Shown: in pieces, positions 48,172 through 60,007 of the stretch
Position numbering within the stretch: the stretch's first letter is position 1
Layout of the letters: each line of letters opens with the position of its first letter
Assembly (NCBI RefSeq): GCF_014490665.1
Contig: NZ_CP061038.1
Span: 2,480,001 to 2,544,000, forward strand
Direction: 5' to 3'
Origin: Sphingomonas alpina
Lineage (GTDB): Bacteria; Pseudomonadota; Alphaproteobacteria; Sphingomonadales; Sphingomonadaceae
Length of the DNA stretch: 64,000 bases
Translations under genes and position numbers: made by a program
The notes under the pieces: model-generated
The model's input: the letters and a program-made list of their open reading frames with translations, nothing else
What the model was told of the DNA's origin: nothing
Database searches by the model: none

Positions 48172-48248
48172 GGACGAAAGACTAGCGGCATTCGGATGCG
48201 CCTGCCAAGGAACTATCACCGCGGTCGGCGCGATATTAGGGTGACCCC

Positions 48249-49022
48249 ATGAGCGATGCGTTTCCCGAAGAGTTTCCCGACGCGATCCCCGCCGCCACGC
48301 TGGTGCTGTTCCGTGACATGCCGGACGGGCCGCCCGAATTGCTGATGGTCGAACGCGCCAAGGCGATGGTATTCGCGGCGGGCGCCTTGGTCTTTCCGGG
48401 CGGGCGGATCGACCCCGGCGACCATTCGCTGGCGACGGTCCTTGGTGGCGATGCCGAGGATATGGCCGCGCGCGTCGCCGCGATCCGCGAGACGATCGAG
48501 GAAGTGGCGATGCCGATCGGCCTGACTCCCGCGCCCACGCCAGCAACACTTGCCGCACTACGTGCAGCGCTGCACGGCGGCACCTCCTTCGGCGAGGCGC
48601 TGGCCGATGCCGGCCTGTCGCTCGATCCCTCTTCGCTCGTCCCGTTCGCGCGCTGGCTGCCACGTCATGCGCATATGCGGATCTTCGACACGCGTTTCTA
48701 TCTCGCTCGCTTGCCCGCCGACGCGCCGCTGCCGCAGGTCGATGCGACCGAAAATGTCCGGCTGCTCTGGACGACGGCGCGGCAGGTGCTCGACGATGCC
48801 GACGCAGGCGATGTGCGGATCATTTTTCCGACGCGCCGCAACCTCGAACGACTGGCACAATATCGCGACTTTGCCGATGCGGTCGACGATACGATCCGGC
48901 ATCCGATCAGGACCGTCACGCCCTGGATCGAGGAGCGCGACGGCGCGGAGTTTCTCTGTATCCCGTCCGATATCGGCTATCCGGTCGCGTCGGAAGCAAT
49001 CGCAAGCGCAATGCGTGGGTGA
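48249..49022 (+). CDS. NUDIX hydrolase, NUDT19-like
   Basis: 257 aa. The Nudix box is split by an insert: FPGGRIDPGD, then 20 residues, then AIRETIEEVAMPIG. This layout is typical of the NUDT19/CoA-pyrophosphatase-like group. Likely hydrolyses CoA esters or related nucleotides. Followed by the extensin gene after 15 bp. Confidence 0.92.
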   Translation: MSDAFPEEFPDAIPAATLVLFRDMPDGPPELLMVERAKAMVFAAGALVFPGGRIDPGDHSLATVLGGDAEDMAARVAAIRETIEEVAMPIGLTPAPTPATLAALRAALHGGTSFGEALADAGLSLDPSSLVPFARWLPRHAHMRIFDTRFYLARLPADAPLPQVDATENVRLLWTTARQVLDDADAGDVRIIFPTRRNLERLAQYRDFADAVDDTIRHPIRTVTPWIEERDGAEFLCIPSDIGYPVASEAIASAMRG

Positions 49023-49037
49023 TGAGATCGGGCGAGG

Positions 49038-49766
49038 ATGAATAGCCTGCGCCGCATCGCCGCCGCGGGCGTCGTGGCGGCAATTGCACTGGCGATCTTT
49101 CTCGCCCTGTTCGCCGCGCTGCGCGGACGGCCGCAGGACCTGCCCTGGACACCGCTCGACCTCGGCCAGCCGGTCGGCATGTTCACCGGGACCAAGCTGG
49201 CTGCGCTGACGCGGGATTTTCCCAAATGCCGTGCGCTGCTCGACCAGGCGGGGGTCAGCTACACGCTGATGCCGCCGGTCAACGCCGGGCGATGCGGCTA
49301 TGCCGACGGCGTCCGCTTCGCGCCGGGCGGCTCACGGCTTGCCAGCTACGCGCCCGCCACGACCGGTACCTCCTGCCCGATCGCTGCCGCGCTGTCGGTG
49401 TGGGAATGGACTGTCGTCCAGCCCGCCGCGCGGCGCTATTTCGGGCAGCGCGTGGCAAGCATCGACCATCTCGGCAGCTATAATTGCCGCAACATCTATG
49501 GCCGTGCGACCGGGCCATTGAGCGAGCACGCCACCGCTGACGCGATCGATATTGCCGGCTTCACGCTGGAGGATGGGACGAAGATCACGATAATCGGCGA
49601 CTGGGCGGACAATGGCGACAAGGGCACCTTCCTGCGCAGCGTGCGCAATGGTGCGTGCCGGCTGTTCTCGACCACGCTGTCGCCGGAATACAACGCGGCG
49701 CATCATGATCATCTGCATCTCGACGAAGCGGAGCGCGGCACGCTGAGCTGGCGCACGTGCCGATGA
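49038..49766 (+). CDS. Extensin-like C-terminal family protein
   Basis: 242 aa with an N-terminal membrane anchor (VVAAIALAIFLALFAALRG). The extensin-like domain has a metal-peptidase pattern SEHATADAIDIAGF and HHDHLHLD, plus four Cys (SCPI, YNCRN, GACR, RTCR). Probably a periplasmic cell-wall enzyme of the LAS/peptidase type. Ends just before a convergent terminator. Confidence 0.92.
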   Translation: MNSLRRIAAAGVVAAIALAIFLALFAALRGRPQDLPWTPLDLGQPVGMFTGTKLAALTRDFPKCRALLDQAGVSYTLMPPVNAGRCGYADGVRFAPGGSRLASYAPATTGTSCPIAAALSVWEWTVVQPAARRYFGQRVASIDHLGSYNCRNIYGRATGPLSEHATADAIDIAGFTLEDGTKITIIGDWADNGDKGTFLRSVRNGACRLFSTTLSPEYNAAHHDHLHLDEAERGTLSWRTCR

Positions 49767-49786
49767 GCCGCGGCGCCGGTACAAAA

Positions 49787-49811
49787 AAGCCCGGCGGTTA
49801 AGGCCGGGCTT
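49787..49811. terminator. Terminator between convergent genes
   Basis: AAGCCCGGC, seven bases, GCCGGGCTT, with A6 on one side and TTCTT on the other. Serves extensin (+) and the 183-aa protein gene (-). Confidence 0.85.
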
Positions 49812-49834
49812 CTTCGCTGGGGACGAACATCGGG

Positions 49835-50386
49835 TCAGTGCGGCAGCGCTGCCATATCGACCTTCTCGACCCATTTGGGGAAGAAGGCCGGCGCCCGGTT
49901 CGACCAGCCCGATGCCGTGGCTGCCGCTTCGCTGATCGACTGCAGCAATTTGCGCCGCAGATCGGGATGGAGGTGCGGCAACGCCGCCGCCGAGCAGAAC
50001 GCTGCCGGCAGCCAGGGGCGCACGTCGGCGCTGATCAGCCGTTCATACAGGAAACGATAGGCCGAAAAGGTCGTCAGCCGTCCCTGCCCCAGATCGAATG
50101 CGGTGACCGTCATCAGCGGCGCGAGGAAAGGCTCGACCGCGTCAAGGCCGCTATCATCGGGGACCATCGCGCGAATATCGGGAAGCCGCTCATAGAGACG
50201 CGCCTGCGCCCGGATACTCGCCGCTTCGACCACGTCGCGCGACCAGCGCGCCATCGCATCGTCGCGATCGAGCCCGATATCGAGCGAACGGCGCACATAG
50301 CGCTGCGTCGCCGAACTGAACCCGGCAAATTCCTTCATCTCAGCCAGTGTCATTGCGCCGTTGGCTGGTTTCATTCTCGAAGCCAT
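49835..50386 (-). CDS. Hypothetical protein
   Basis: 183 aa, helical, no signal peptide. Starts MASRMKPANGAMTLAEMKEF. Contains conserved-looking WLPAAFCSAAALPHLHPDLR and ends WVEKVDMAALPH. No known family that I recognise; the good codon bias and terminator support a real gene. Confidence 0.7.
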   Translation of the reverse strand: MASRMKPANGAMTLAEMKEFAGFSSATQRYVRRSLDIGLDRDDAMARWSRDVVEAASIRAQARLYERLPDIRAMVPDDSGLDAVEPFLAPLMTVTAFDLGQGRLTTFSAYRFLYERLISADVRPWLPAAFCSAAALPHLHPDLRRKLLQSISEAAATASGWSNRAPAFFPKWVEKVDMAALPH

Positions 50387-50608
50387 GTCGTCACCCCGCC
50401 CGCATTGTTGGACCGGATGAACTATGCGCCAAGATGGTTAACGCCATGCTTAACGCCCTGTCGTCCGGCGTTAAGCATGGAATCATAGTTCTTGCTGCGA
50501 CGCAACAAAGGTTGCGACGAACGGTTCTCTGCGATCAAAAACATCGCCGAGTGCGACAGTTACGCAACATTTTTCCCGGATTCTTCCCGCATGCGCGGAG
50601 CGGCGGGG

Positions 50609-50932
50609 TTATTTCCTGTCGGCTTGAATCTTTTCCTCTGCTTCGGCATCGAACCCGGACGACGCCGGCGGCGCGACGTTATGCACCGGCTGAGTCGAGG
50701 CCGGCGGATCGGATGCATCCATCGATTCATCCAGCGCGGCGTCAAGCCTCGCATCCTCATTCTCCGGATCCTTTTCCAGCCGTTTCATGATCGATTCATC
50801 CTGCCCGGCATTCTGGCGCGGGTGATGGATCTGATCATTCTCATGCGGGTCCGAATCCGTCTCGGGGTCGGGCGGGGCGACCGACAGGCTGTCGAGCGCC
50901 TTCGGGTCGATCGTCTTGCTGTCCTCGGTCAT
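50609..50932 (-). CDS. Hypothetical acidic protein
   Basis: 107 aa from ATG 50932 with AGAGGA six bases upstream. Very acidic and proline-rich, low complexity (VAPPDPETDSDPHENDQ), probably disordered. No domain. A TTG two codons earlier is a possible start. Confidence 0.6.
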   Translation of the reverse strand: MTEDSKTIDPKALDSLSVAPPDPETDSDPHENDQIHHPRQNAGQDESIMKRLEKDPENEDARLDAALDESMDASDPPASTQPVHNVAPPASSGFDAEAEEKIQADRK

Positions 50933-50969
50933 GGCCAATCCTCTCTCGGCTGTTCCGCTAGTAGAACGA

Positions 50970-51776
50970 TCAGCCCACGCCCCCGTTCCGTACCGCGTCG
51001 TCCAGCCGAGTGACTTTCACGACCTGTCTGTACATCGTCGCCGTGCCGAACACCGTCATGAAGGCGATGTCGGTCGCGTCGCGCCCCACCGCCACACGTG
51101 CGATTTCACCGCATTTTGCCATGCCGGTCGCATCGATCAGGTGCCATCCGCCAGCCAGCCAGAGCTCGGCCACCGCGTGAAAATCGGGTGGATCGACGCC
51201 GGGCGCATAGGCCGACACGCAGCGTGCCGGGATGCCCCCGGCGCGCGCCAGCGTGACCAGCAGATGCGCATAGTCGCGGCACACCCCGCGCCGGTCGGCA
51301 AAGGTCATCATCGCGGTGGTCACGCCACTGCTCGACCCCGAGGCATAGGTCAGGTTTTCGCGCACCCAGTCTCCGATCGCCGAGGCCAGCGCCCCGCCCT
51401 CCAGCCCGGCGAATTCGCTCTGAACGAAACCTTCGAAATGGTCGGACTCGCAATAACGGCTGGGCAGGAGATAGGGAATCGCCTCCGCCGGCAGCTCGGC
51501 CATGGCGGTCGGCGGCAAGCTCGACAAATCGACAGGTGCGCGATCGATCGCCACCACCGCGCGATATTCGGCCTGAAACGAGCCCGAGGCGCGCGCCCAT
51601 GTTCGCTGCCCGATCCCCTCCTCGCCGCTCATCGCGCGGAGCGGGTTATCGCAATAAACCCGCAGATCCTGCTGTTCGAGCCGCTGATCGGCCATGGCCG
51701 CCGCCTCGATCTGCAGCAGCACTTCCGCGCTGTCGTCGACGAAATAATCCAGCAAGACGTCGATCGAGAGGCGCAT
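50970..51776 (-). CDS. Transglutaminase-like cysteine protease family protein
   Basis: 268 aa from ATG 51776, AGGA six bases upstream. Catalytic triad visible: Cys in RRGVCRDYAHL, His in PPDFHAVAELW, Asp in HLIDATG. N-terminal beta domain as in the operon at 1-182. Cytoplasmic; acts on an unknown peptide bond or amide. A palindrome at 51843-51858 lies in its promoter region. Confidence 0.92.
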   Translation of the reverse strand: MRLSIDVLLDYFVDDSAEVLLQIEAAAMADQRLEQQDLRVYCDNPLRAMSGEEGIGQRTWARASGSFQAEYRAVVAIDRAPVDLSSLPPTAMAELPAEAIPYLLPSRYCESDHFEGFVQSEFAGLEGGALASAIGDWVRENLTYASGSSSGVTTAMMTFADRRGVCRDYAHLLVTLARAGGIPARCVSAYAPGVDPPDFHAVAELWLAGGWHLIDATGMAKCGEIARVAVGRDATDIAFMTVFGTATMYRQVVKVTRLDDAVRNGGVG

Positions 51777-51842
51777 CGATGTTCCTATGATCGTCGCGGC
51801 CGACATGGCGGCGACATGGCGAATCCCCTCGCCATAGGCGCT

Positions 51843-51858
51843 TGTTCCTGCAGGAACA
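51843..51858. promoter_or_regulatory. Perfect 16-bp palindrome
   Basis: TGTTCCTGCAGGAACA, 67 bp before the transglutaminase start. Candidate operator; regulator unknown. Confidence 0.5.
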
Positions 51859-51892
51859 TGACTTCGCTCAACTTCGTCTCCGCAGCGCAAAG

Positions 51893-51923
51893 AAAAAGGC
51901 CCGGCAGGTTTCCCCGCCGGGCC
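51893..51923 (-). terminator. Terminator of the BI-1 family gene
   Basis: On the minus strand GGCCCGGC, ten bases, GCCGGGCC, then TTTTTCTTT; 24 bp past the stop. Confidence 0.88.
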
Positions 51924-51946
51924 GGATTTTCTCGCTGCGCCGCGCC

Positions 51947-52681
51947 TCAGTTCCGGCTGGAACCGAAGATGCGCAGCAGGAACAGGAACATGTTGATGAA
52001 GTCGAGATACAGGCTCAACGCCGACATGATGACCACACGGCCTTCATCGGCAGTGCCCGCCACATGGGCGTACATGCTCTTCGTTTTCTGCGTGTCATAA
52101 GCCGTCAGGCCAGCGAAGATCAGCACACCAACGATGCTGATGATCAGCGCCATGACCGGCGACTGGAAGAAGAAGTTCAGGATCATCGCGACGATCAGCC
52201 CGACCAGGCCCATGATCAGGAAGGTGCCGAACGCCGACAGGTCGCGCTTGGTGGTGTACCCGTACAGCGACAGCCCGGCAAAGCCCGCTGCCGTGGCGAA
52301 GAATGCCTGGGCAATCGAGGTGTCGGTGTAGCGCAGGAAGATGGTCGAGAGCGACAGGCCCATGGCGATCGCAAAGCCCCAGAACATCGCCTGGAGCGTG
52401 CCGAACGACATCCGGCCCTGGCCGAAGCTCATGAACAGGACGAATCCGAGTGGTGCGAACATGATGACATATTTCAGGATGCCCGGGTTCAGAAACACCG
52501 CTTCGGCATAGCCCGAGGATGCGAACAGCATCGCGATGACGCCGGTGAGCAGGATGCCCGAGGTCATGTAATTATAGACGGACAGCATATAGGCGCGGAG
52601 ACCCGCGTCGTACGCTTCCGTACGCGCGCCCGCCGTCGCGAAAGGCGCGGCGTTCGGCTGGGGGTCAGACCAATTAGCCAT
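51947..52681 (-). CDS. Bax inhibitor-1/YccA family membrane protein
   Basis: 244 aa from ATG 52681 (AGGAG ten bases upstream). Seven predicted membrane helices with the late motif GLTAYDTQKTKSMY and the ending LYLDFINMFLFLLRIFG that mark BI-1 proteins. Family members act as calcium or proton leak channels and in membrane-protein quality control. Single gene with its own terminator. Confidence 0.95.
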   Translation of the reverse strand: MANWSDPQPNAAPFATAGARTEAYDAGLRAYMLSVYNYMTSGILLTGVIAMLFASSGYAEAVFLNPGILKYVIMFAPLGFVLFMSFGQGRMSFGTLQAMFWGFAIAMGLSLSTIFLRYTDTSIAQAFFATAAGFAGLSLYGYTTKRDLSAFGTFLIMGLVGLIVAMILNFFFQSPVMALIISIVGVLIFAGLTAYDTQKTKSMYAHVAGTADEGRVVIMSALSLYLDFINMFLFLLRIFGSSRN

Positions 52682-52800
52682 GTCGAATAAACTCCTGATG
52701 CCCGACTTGATGCCGGATAGGTTGAATATCGCCGCTCCGGCCCCGCTTTTCAAGCAAAAGCGGTTGGCGTTGGCCGTATGACACAGGCTAAAGCGGCGCG

Positions 52801-53358
52801 ATGCATCGATTGTTCGTCGCACTCCGCCCGCCGCCTGCGATCCGCGATACTCTGGCCGACATCATGGACGGCGTGCCGGAGGCGCGCTGGCAGGATGATG
52901 AGCAGCTACATCTGACCCTGCGCTATATCGGCAAGGTCGATCGCCATATGGCCGAGGATATCGCCATCATGCTGGGAAGCGTGCGGTCTCCGGCGCTTGA
53001 TCTGCATTTGTCCAGGGTCGGCCAGTTCGATCCGCAGAGCGGCAATGACAGCCTATGGGCCGGAGTTGTACCGCATGAGCCCCTGGGGGCACTGCATCGC
53101 AAGATCGATCATGCGCTGGTCCGCCTCGGCCTGCCACCGGAAGGTCGCGCCTATCGCCCGCACATCACACTCGCACGCTTGTCGAAGCGTGCCGGCCAGC
53201 AAGTCGAGACCGCCCAATGGCTCGCCGCGCATGCCGCGCTGAGCAGCGAGCCTTTCCGGGCCGACCATATCATTCTCTACGAAAGCCATCTCGACAGCGA
53301 CGGCGCGCGTTACGAGCCGGTCGGCCGGTGGCCGCTCGACGAGGCAGCACTCAGCTAG
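52801..53358 (+). CDS. thpR: RNA 2',3'-cyclic phosphodiesterase
   Basis: 185 aa two-histidine phosphoesterase; both HxTx motifs are present: LHLTLRYIG and PHITLARLS. Opens 2',3'-cyclic phosphate ends of RNA. Overlaps the 3' end of the convergent sodC gene by 8 bp. Confidence 0.94.
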   Translation: MHRLFVALRPPPAIRDTLADIMDGVPEARWQDDEQLHLTLRYIGKVDRHMAEDIAIMLGSVRSPALDLHLSRVGQFDPQSGNDSLWAGVVPHEPLGALHRKIDHALVRLGLPPEGRAYRPHITLARLSKRAGQQVETAQWLAAHAALSSEPFRADHIILYESHLDSDGARYEPVGRWPLDEAALS

Positions 53359-53887
53359 CCCCGAACACCCCGCAAGCGATCCGCGCGCCGCTGTTCCCCG
53401 ACGGATCGGTCATCAGGTCGTCGGCGGCGGCATGGACGACCAGCGCCGAGCCATCGCCATCCAGCAGGCCGGCCATGGTCGCGCCCGGGATGGTGATGCC
53501 GAGTGTCCCGCGTCCATCGGTGCCGATGATCAGATTGGGCAGGTCGCCCTCATGCGGACCCTGCGGGTTCATCGAACCATGCTTCATGCCCGTCGGGTTC
53601 CAATGTCCGCCCGCGCTGGCGAAGTCCGGTCCTTCGCACAGCCCGGTCGTATGGACATGCGCGCCGTGCGTGCCCGACGGCATGGCTTTCGCATCGATCG
53701 TGAAGCGCAGGCCGCCGGCCACCTCGCTGGCGGTGACCCGGCCGACCTCGGCACCCGCCGCAGTCTTGAGCGTCGCGACCGCACGTGCACCGCCCGCGAC
53801 CGGCGCACCGGTTTCCAAGGCCTTTTCCTTGCAGCCAGCCAGCCCAAGGATCGCCAGCGCCGCCGTACCGATCAGAATCGTCCGCAT
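53351..53887 (-). CDS. sodC: Cu/Zn superoxide dismutase family lipoprotein
   Basis: 178 aa from ATG 53887 (GGAG upstream). Lipobox LAGC. Copper/zinc ligands visible in THGAHVHTTG, GGHWNPTGMKHG, GPHEGDLPN and ALVVHAAADD; the disulfide Cys pair GLCEGP and ARIACGVFG is complete. A periplasmic superoxide scavenger. Confidence 0.94.
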   Translation of the reverse strand: MRTILIGTAALAILGLAGCKEKALETGAPVAGGARAVATLKTAAGAEVGRVTASEVAGGLRFTIDAKAMPSGTHGAHVHTTGLCEGPDFASAGGHWNPTGMKHGSMNPQGPHEGDLPNLIIGTDGRGTLGITIPGATMAGLLDGDGSALVVHAAADDLMTDPSGNSGARIACGVFGAS

Positions 53888-54440
53888 ATCGTGTCTCCGT
53901 GTGGCCTCAGCAGCGATGAAATTGCATCGGGGAAATTGCATTGGCCCCAGTCTATTGGGCGAACCGTTTCCAGGGGCAAGGGTTCCCTTGCAAAAACCGA
54001 AATACCGTGGGCTCTATTCCGGCTCGCAAGCTCGGCACCCCGAGGCCGCACGATCACCTCCTCTGAAAGGACGCTGTACCGATCCGCCCGTGTTTCTTTC
54101 GGCTCGTACGGCCGGGCACCGTGGTCGAGTTCCGGATGTATCTGCGGTATTTTCTCTCTCAACCGGTCTAATCTATGATTTTTGAGCCACACCCAATTCA
54201 GTCGGCGCAGTTTTTACCATAATCGCCCCTCCTGTTGTACAATTGATGCGTCAAAACTGCCGCCGTCGTAATGATATTATGTGCGCGGAATTTAGTCCGA
54301 TAAGAGCGAAATCTATCCGGTTTTGCACCGGATTTATACCCGGCCCTCCCATTGCGCTTCTTCCGAAATTGGCAGACCAATTAGGCTCTGCCGAAGAAGC
54401 CAAACAGGCTCTCGGCGCCGATAGCAAAAGGAGAGATGTC
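53888..54440. other. Gene-poor, increasingly AT-rich stretch
   Basis: 553 bp without a convincing gene. Frames on both strands lack RBS and familiar sequence. From about 54170 the base composition shifts to AT. A hairpin ATCCGG...CCGGAT occurs near 54317-54335. It probably holds the promoter of the two-gene unit that follows. Confidence 0.5.
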
Positions 54441-54551
54441 ATGTACCGCAAGCCTGGCTGGAGCATTCTTCAATCCACATTGGTGACAACAGCCGCCATA
54501 TTCTTCTCGTTTACTTTCCTGGCAGCCGCTCTTTCCGGGGTGATTGCCTGA
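54441..54551 (+). CDS. 36-aa membrane peptide
   Basis: Starts at ATG 54441 behind a strong RBS (AAAAGGAGAG). Sequence begins MYRKPGWSILQSTLV and has one hydrophobic helix (AAIFFSFTFLAAALSGVIA). No recognised family. Small single-span peptides of this form include toxins and membrane-stress peptides; none can be named. It precedes the 330-aa gene by 50 bp on the same strand. Confidence 0.6.
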   Translation: MYRKPGWSILQSTLVTTAAIFFSFTFLAAALSGVIA

Positions 54552-54601
54552 TCAAGGAAGCTCGTCGCCCGATGGGCGGCGGGCTTTTCGGGAGATCCGA
54601 T

Positions 54602-55594
54602 ATGTCCAGCTTCTATAAAATGAATATGCGCGCCCTTCCCGATGTAACGGAAGTCGCGCTCGCTGTCGGAGCCATTATTCGCGCCCAGTTGGACAGCCCA
54701 CGCGGAAATGGACCGAAACATACTTTTGTCTGGCTTTCGCGGCGAATCGAAGTCGTAACCAGAATGACTGTAGGATCGGATACGATCCGCCAATTCCTCA
54801 ATTCCGTGAGCAGACTCGGAACACCAGATGCTCATAGGATCAACAAGACAAACACAACACTTGAAGCTCTATATGACTATATTGTTGGTGACTATCACCG
54901 CTTTCACCCCGATGTGCACAAGGTCTTTCTTGCCAATCGTGATGCGTTACATCTGAAGCGCCTGGCCGACGAGGATATGGCGACGATTGACGAGGTGCTG
55001 GCCCCTTACGCGATTGGGACACAGCGTTGGCTTAATGTCTCCGGGCGCGACATGAGGGAATTGTCGAGCAAACTCGTCGGAAACCATTATGTGCTTCGCA
55101 AATCGACCATAAACAGTCACGAATTTATGAAATCCGAGCTATCGGTCAAATCGCATGTAAAGGACCTCACTACATACCTATCCATAACCCACCGTCATCA
55201 ACAGCGATCAAAGGCGTTTACCAAATCTCATGGGTTTGTTCTGCGATCCATTCGCAATGTATATGCCGCCATGCAAATCGAAGGGCATGAAGGGTTGGAA
55301 CTTCTGGTACTGCGCGAAGAAATCCAGCGAGCCCCGCAATTTTTCATGGGATTCATGATCGGCGTCAATAGTGATCGTAACGTCTACGAATCCTCAGTGC
55401 TCGTCATCCCGGCCAAATCGCTATCCGATCACCGTATCAAAGAGGCGTGGGATAATCTGCCGTCTCGTTTTTCCGAAACCAATGAGGATTTTTCCTGGTT
55501 GCTCGGGAACACCGAGCTCGGCCAACTGGTCAAATCGGTGCTAGGCGAAGAACGCTCACGGTTGCTGCCGAGATTTGGCGATAATGAAGATTGA
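54602..55594 (+). CDS. Unrecognised protein, possible DNA-binding N-terminus
   Basis: 330 aa from ATG 54602 with GGGAG upstream. No known family found by eye. Residues about 45-95 (RMTVGSDTIRQFLNSVSRLG, then TTLEALYDYIVGD) look like a helix-turn-helix of the repressor type. The C-terminal half (about 200-330) looks like a sensor-type alpha/beta domain (YESSVLVIPAKSLSDH). No signal peptide. AT-richer than neighbours, codons less biased, which suggests acquisition by transfer. Forms a two-gene unit with the membrane peptide. Confidence 0.65.
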   Translation: MSSFYKMNMRALPDVTEVALAVGAIIRAQLDSPRGNGPKHTFVWLSRRIEVVTRMTVGSDTIRQFLNSVSRLGTPDAHRINKTNTTLEALYDYIVGDYHRFHPDVHKVFLANRDALHLKRLADEDMATIDEVLAPYAIGTQRWLNVSGRDMRELSSKLVGNHYVLRKSTINSHEFMKSELSVKSHVKDLTTYLSITHRHQQRSKAFTKSHGFVLRSIRNVYAAMQIEGHEGLELLVLREEIQRAPQFFMGFMIGVNSDRNVYESSVLVIPAKSLSDHRIKEAWDNLPSRFSETNEDFSWLLGNTELGQLVKSVLGEERSRLLPRFGDNED

Positions 55595-55858
55595 AGCACG
55601 CGGCGGGTCGAGACTGTCTCTCGTACCCGCCCACGCCTGACTCCATGCGTTCAAGAATATCCGGCCGTCACCGACAGGCCGCCCATGGCATCCATGCCCA
55701 TGGCCGCCATCGCCCGCGCGCCCTTCCCCAACCCGCACCCCCTTGCTAAAGCCCGCCCGACTCTAGGCATCCGCACATGCCGCAAGCGCGCCCGCGCGGG
55801 TTTCCCGCCTCCCCGCCGCGCTCCGGTACGCGCACTTAATGGAAGGATACTCCGCCAC

Positions 55859-58528
<2,670 letters not shown>

Positions 58529-58532
<4 letters not shown>

Positions 58533-58825
58533 TAATCGCGATCGAGATTGTGGGATGGACCGGCGCCATCCTTATTCTCGTCGCCTATCTGATGGTCTCG
58601 GCGGGCCGGCTGACCGGCCAGTCCGCCGTATTCCAATGGATGAATCTGGTCGGCGCGGCCTGTTTCATCGTCAACAGCGGCTGGCATGGCGCGCTGCCTT
58701 CGACCGTGTTGAACATATTATGGCTGCTGATCGGCATAGTGGCGCTGTGGCGCATCGCCAGATCGGCGGGTAGGACGAAGCTCCAACCGGGTTCCGGTCA
58801 ACCAAGTTCTGGAGAGCGACAATGA
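58529..58825 (+). CDS. Small membrane protein, CBU_0592-like
   Basis: 98 aa with three predicted membrane helices ([51 protein letters not shown]). Resembles CBU_0592-type small membrane proteins of unknown function. Start is TTG 58529 overlapping the acnA stop (TTGA). Its own stop overlaps the acyl-CoA dehydrogenase ATG, so it is coupled to both neighbours. Confidence 0.78.
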
Positions 58826-59979
58826 GCATGACCCTGGATTTCAACCTGGGCGAAAATGCCGACATGATCCGCGACACGACCGAGCGGTTCGCGACCGACC
58901 GGATCGCACCGCGCGCCGCAGAGATCGATGAGAACAACAAGTTCGACCGTTCGCTCTGGCCGGAAATGGGCGAACTCGGCCTGCACGGCATCACCGTCGA
59001 GGAAGAATGGGGCGGCCTTGGCCTTGGCTATCTCGAACATGTCATCGCGATGGAGGAAGTCAGCCGCGCCTCCGCCTCGATCGGGCTCAGCTATGGCGCG
59101 CACTCCAATTTGTGCGTCAACCAGATCCGCCGCTGGGGCAATGACGAGCAAAAAGCGAAATACCTCCCCAAGCTCATCTCCGGCGAACATGTCGGCAGCC
59201 TCGCCATGTCGGAGGCCGGTTCCGGCTCCGACGTCGTCTCGATGAAGCTCAAGGCGACCTTGCAGGGCAATGATCGCTATCTGCTCAACGGCACCAAATT
59301 CTGGATCACCAACTCGACCGAGGCCGACACTTTGGTGGTCTATGCCAAGACCGATGGCGAGGCCGGCCCGCGCGGCATCACCGCATTCCTGATCGAAAAG
59401 GGCATGCCCGGTTTTTCGGTCTCGAAGAAGCTCGACAAAATGGGCATGCGCGGCTCCGATACCGCCGAGCTGGTGTTCGAGGATTGCGAAGTCCCGGCCG
59501 AGAATGTCATGGGCCCGGTCAATGGCGGTGTCGGCGTGCTGATGTCGGGGCTCGATTATGAGCGCACCGTGCTTGCCGGCGGACCGATCGGCATCATGCA
59601 GGCGTGCCTCGACGTCGTGCTGCCGTACGTCCGCGAGCGGAAACAGTTCGGCACGCCGATCGGCAGCTTTCAGCTGATGCAGGCCAAGGTCGCCGACATG
59701 TATGTCGCGCTCAATTCCGCCCGCGCCTATGTCTATGCCGTCGCGCGTGCCTGCGATGCGGGCAAGACCACGCGTTTCGACGCGGCCGGTGCGATCCTGC
59801 TGGCGTCCGAAAATGCGGTGAAGACCTCGCTTGAGGCAATTCAGGCGCTCGGCGGTGCCGGCTATACCAGGGAATGGCCGGTCGAGCGCTTCCTGCGCGA
59901 CGCCAAGCTCTACGATATCGGTGCAGGTACCAATGAAATCCGCCGCTTCCTGATCGGGCGCGAACTGATCGGCGCCTGA
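58822..59979 (+). CDS. ivd: Isovaleryl-CoA dehydrogenase
   Basis: 385 aa acyl-CoA dehydrogenase. FAD-binding [15 protein letters not shown] and [14 protein letters not shown]. The catalytic Glu lies at residue 247 in [13 protein letters not shown], the position used by isovaleryl-CoA dehydrogenase rather than the late Glu of medium-chain enzymes. C-terminal [19 protein letters not shown]. Third step of leucine breakdown. The usual partners (methylcrotonyl-CoA carboxylase) are not in the window. Confidence 0.93.
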   Translation: MSMTLDFNLGENADMIRDTTERFATDRIAPRAAEIDENNKFDRSLWPEMGELGLHGITVEEEWGGLGLGYLEHVIAMEEVSRASASIGLSYGAHSNLCVNQIRRWGNDEQKAKYLPKLISGEHVGSLAMSEAGSGSDVVSMKLKATLQGNDRYLLNGTKFWITNSTEADTLVVYAKTDGEAGPRGITAFLIEKGMPGFSVSKKLDKMGMRGSDTAELVFEDCEVPAENVMGPVNGGVGVLMSGLDYERTVLAGGPIGIMQACLDVVLPYVRERKQFGTPIGSFQLMQAKVADMYVALNSARAYVYAVARACDAGKTTRFDAAGAILLASENAVKTSLEAIQALGGAGYTREWPVERFLRDAKLYDIGAGTNEIRRFLIGRELIGA

Positions 59980-60007
59980 TCGTCGACGCTCGGGCGACCG
60001 GCGCGGC

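Noticed and set aside
48172..48663. N-terminal extension of the M20 peptidase
   Set aside because: Arg-rich antisense to the NUDIX gene; the signal peptide begins at 48171.
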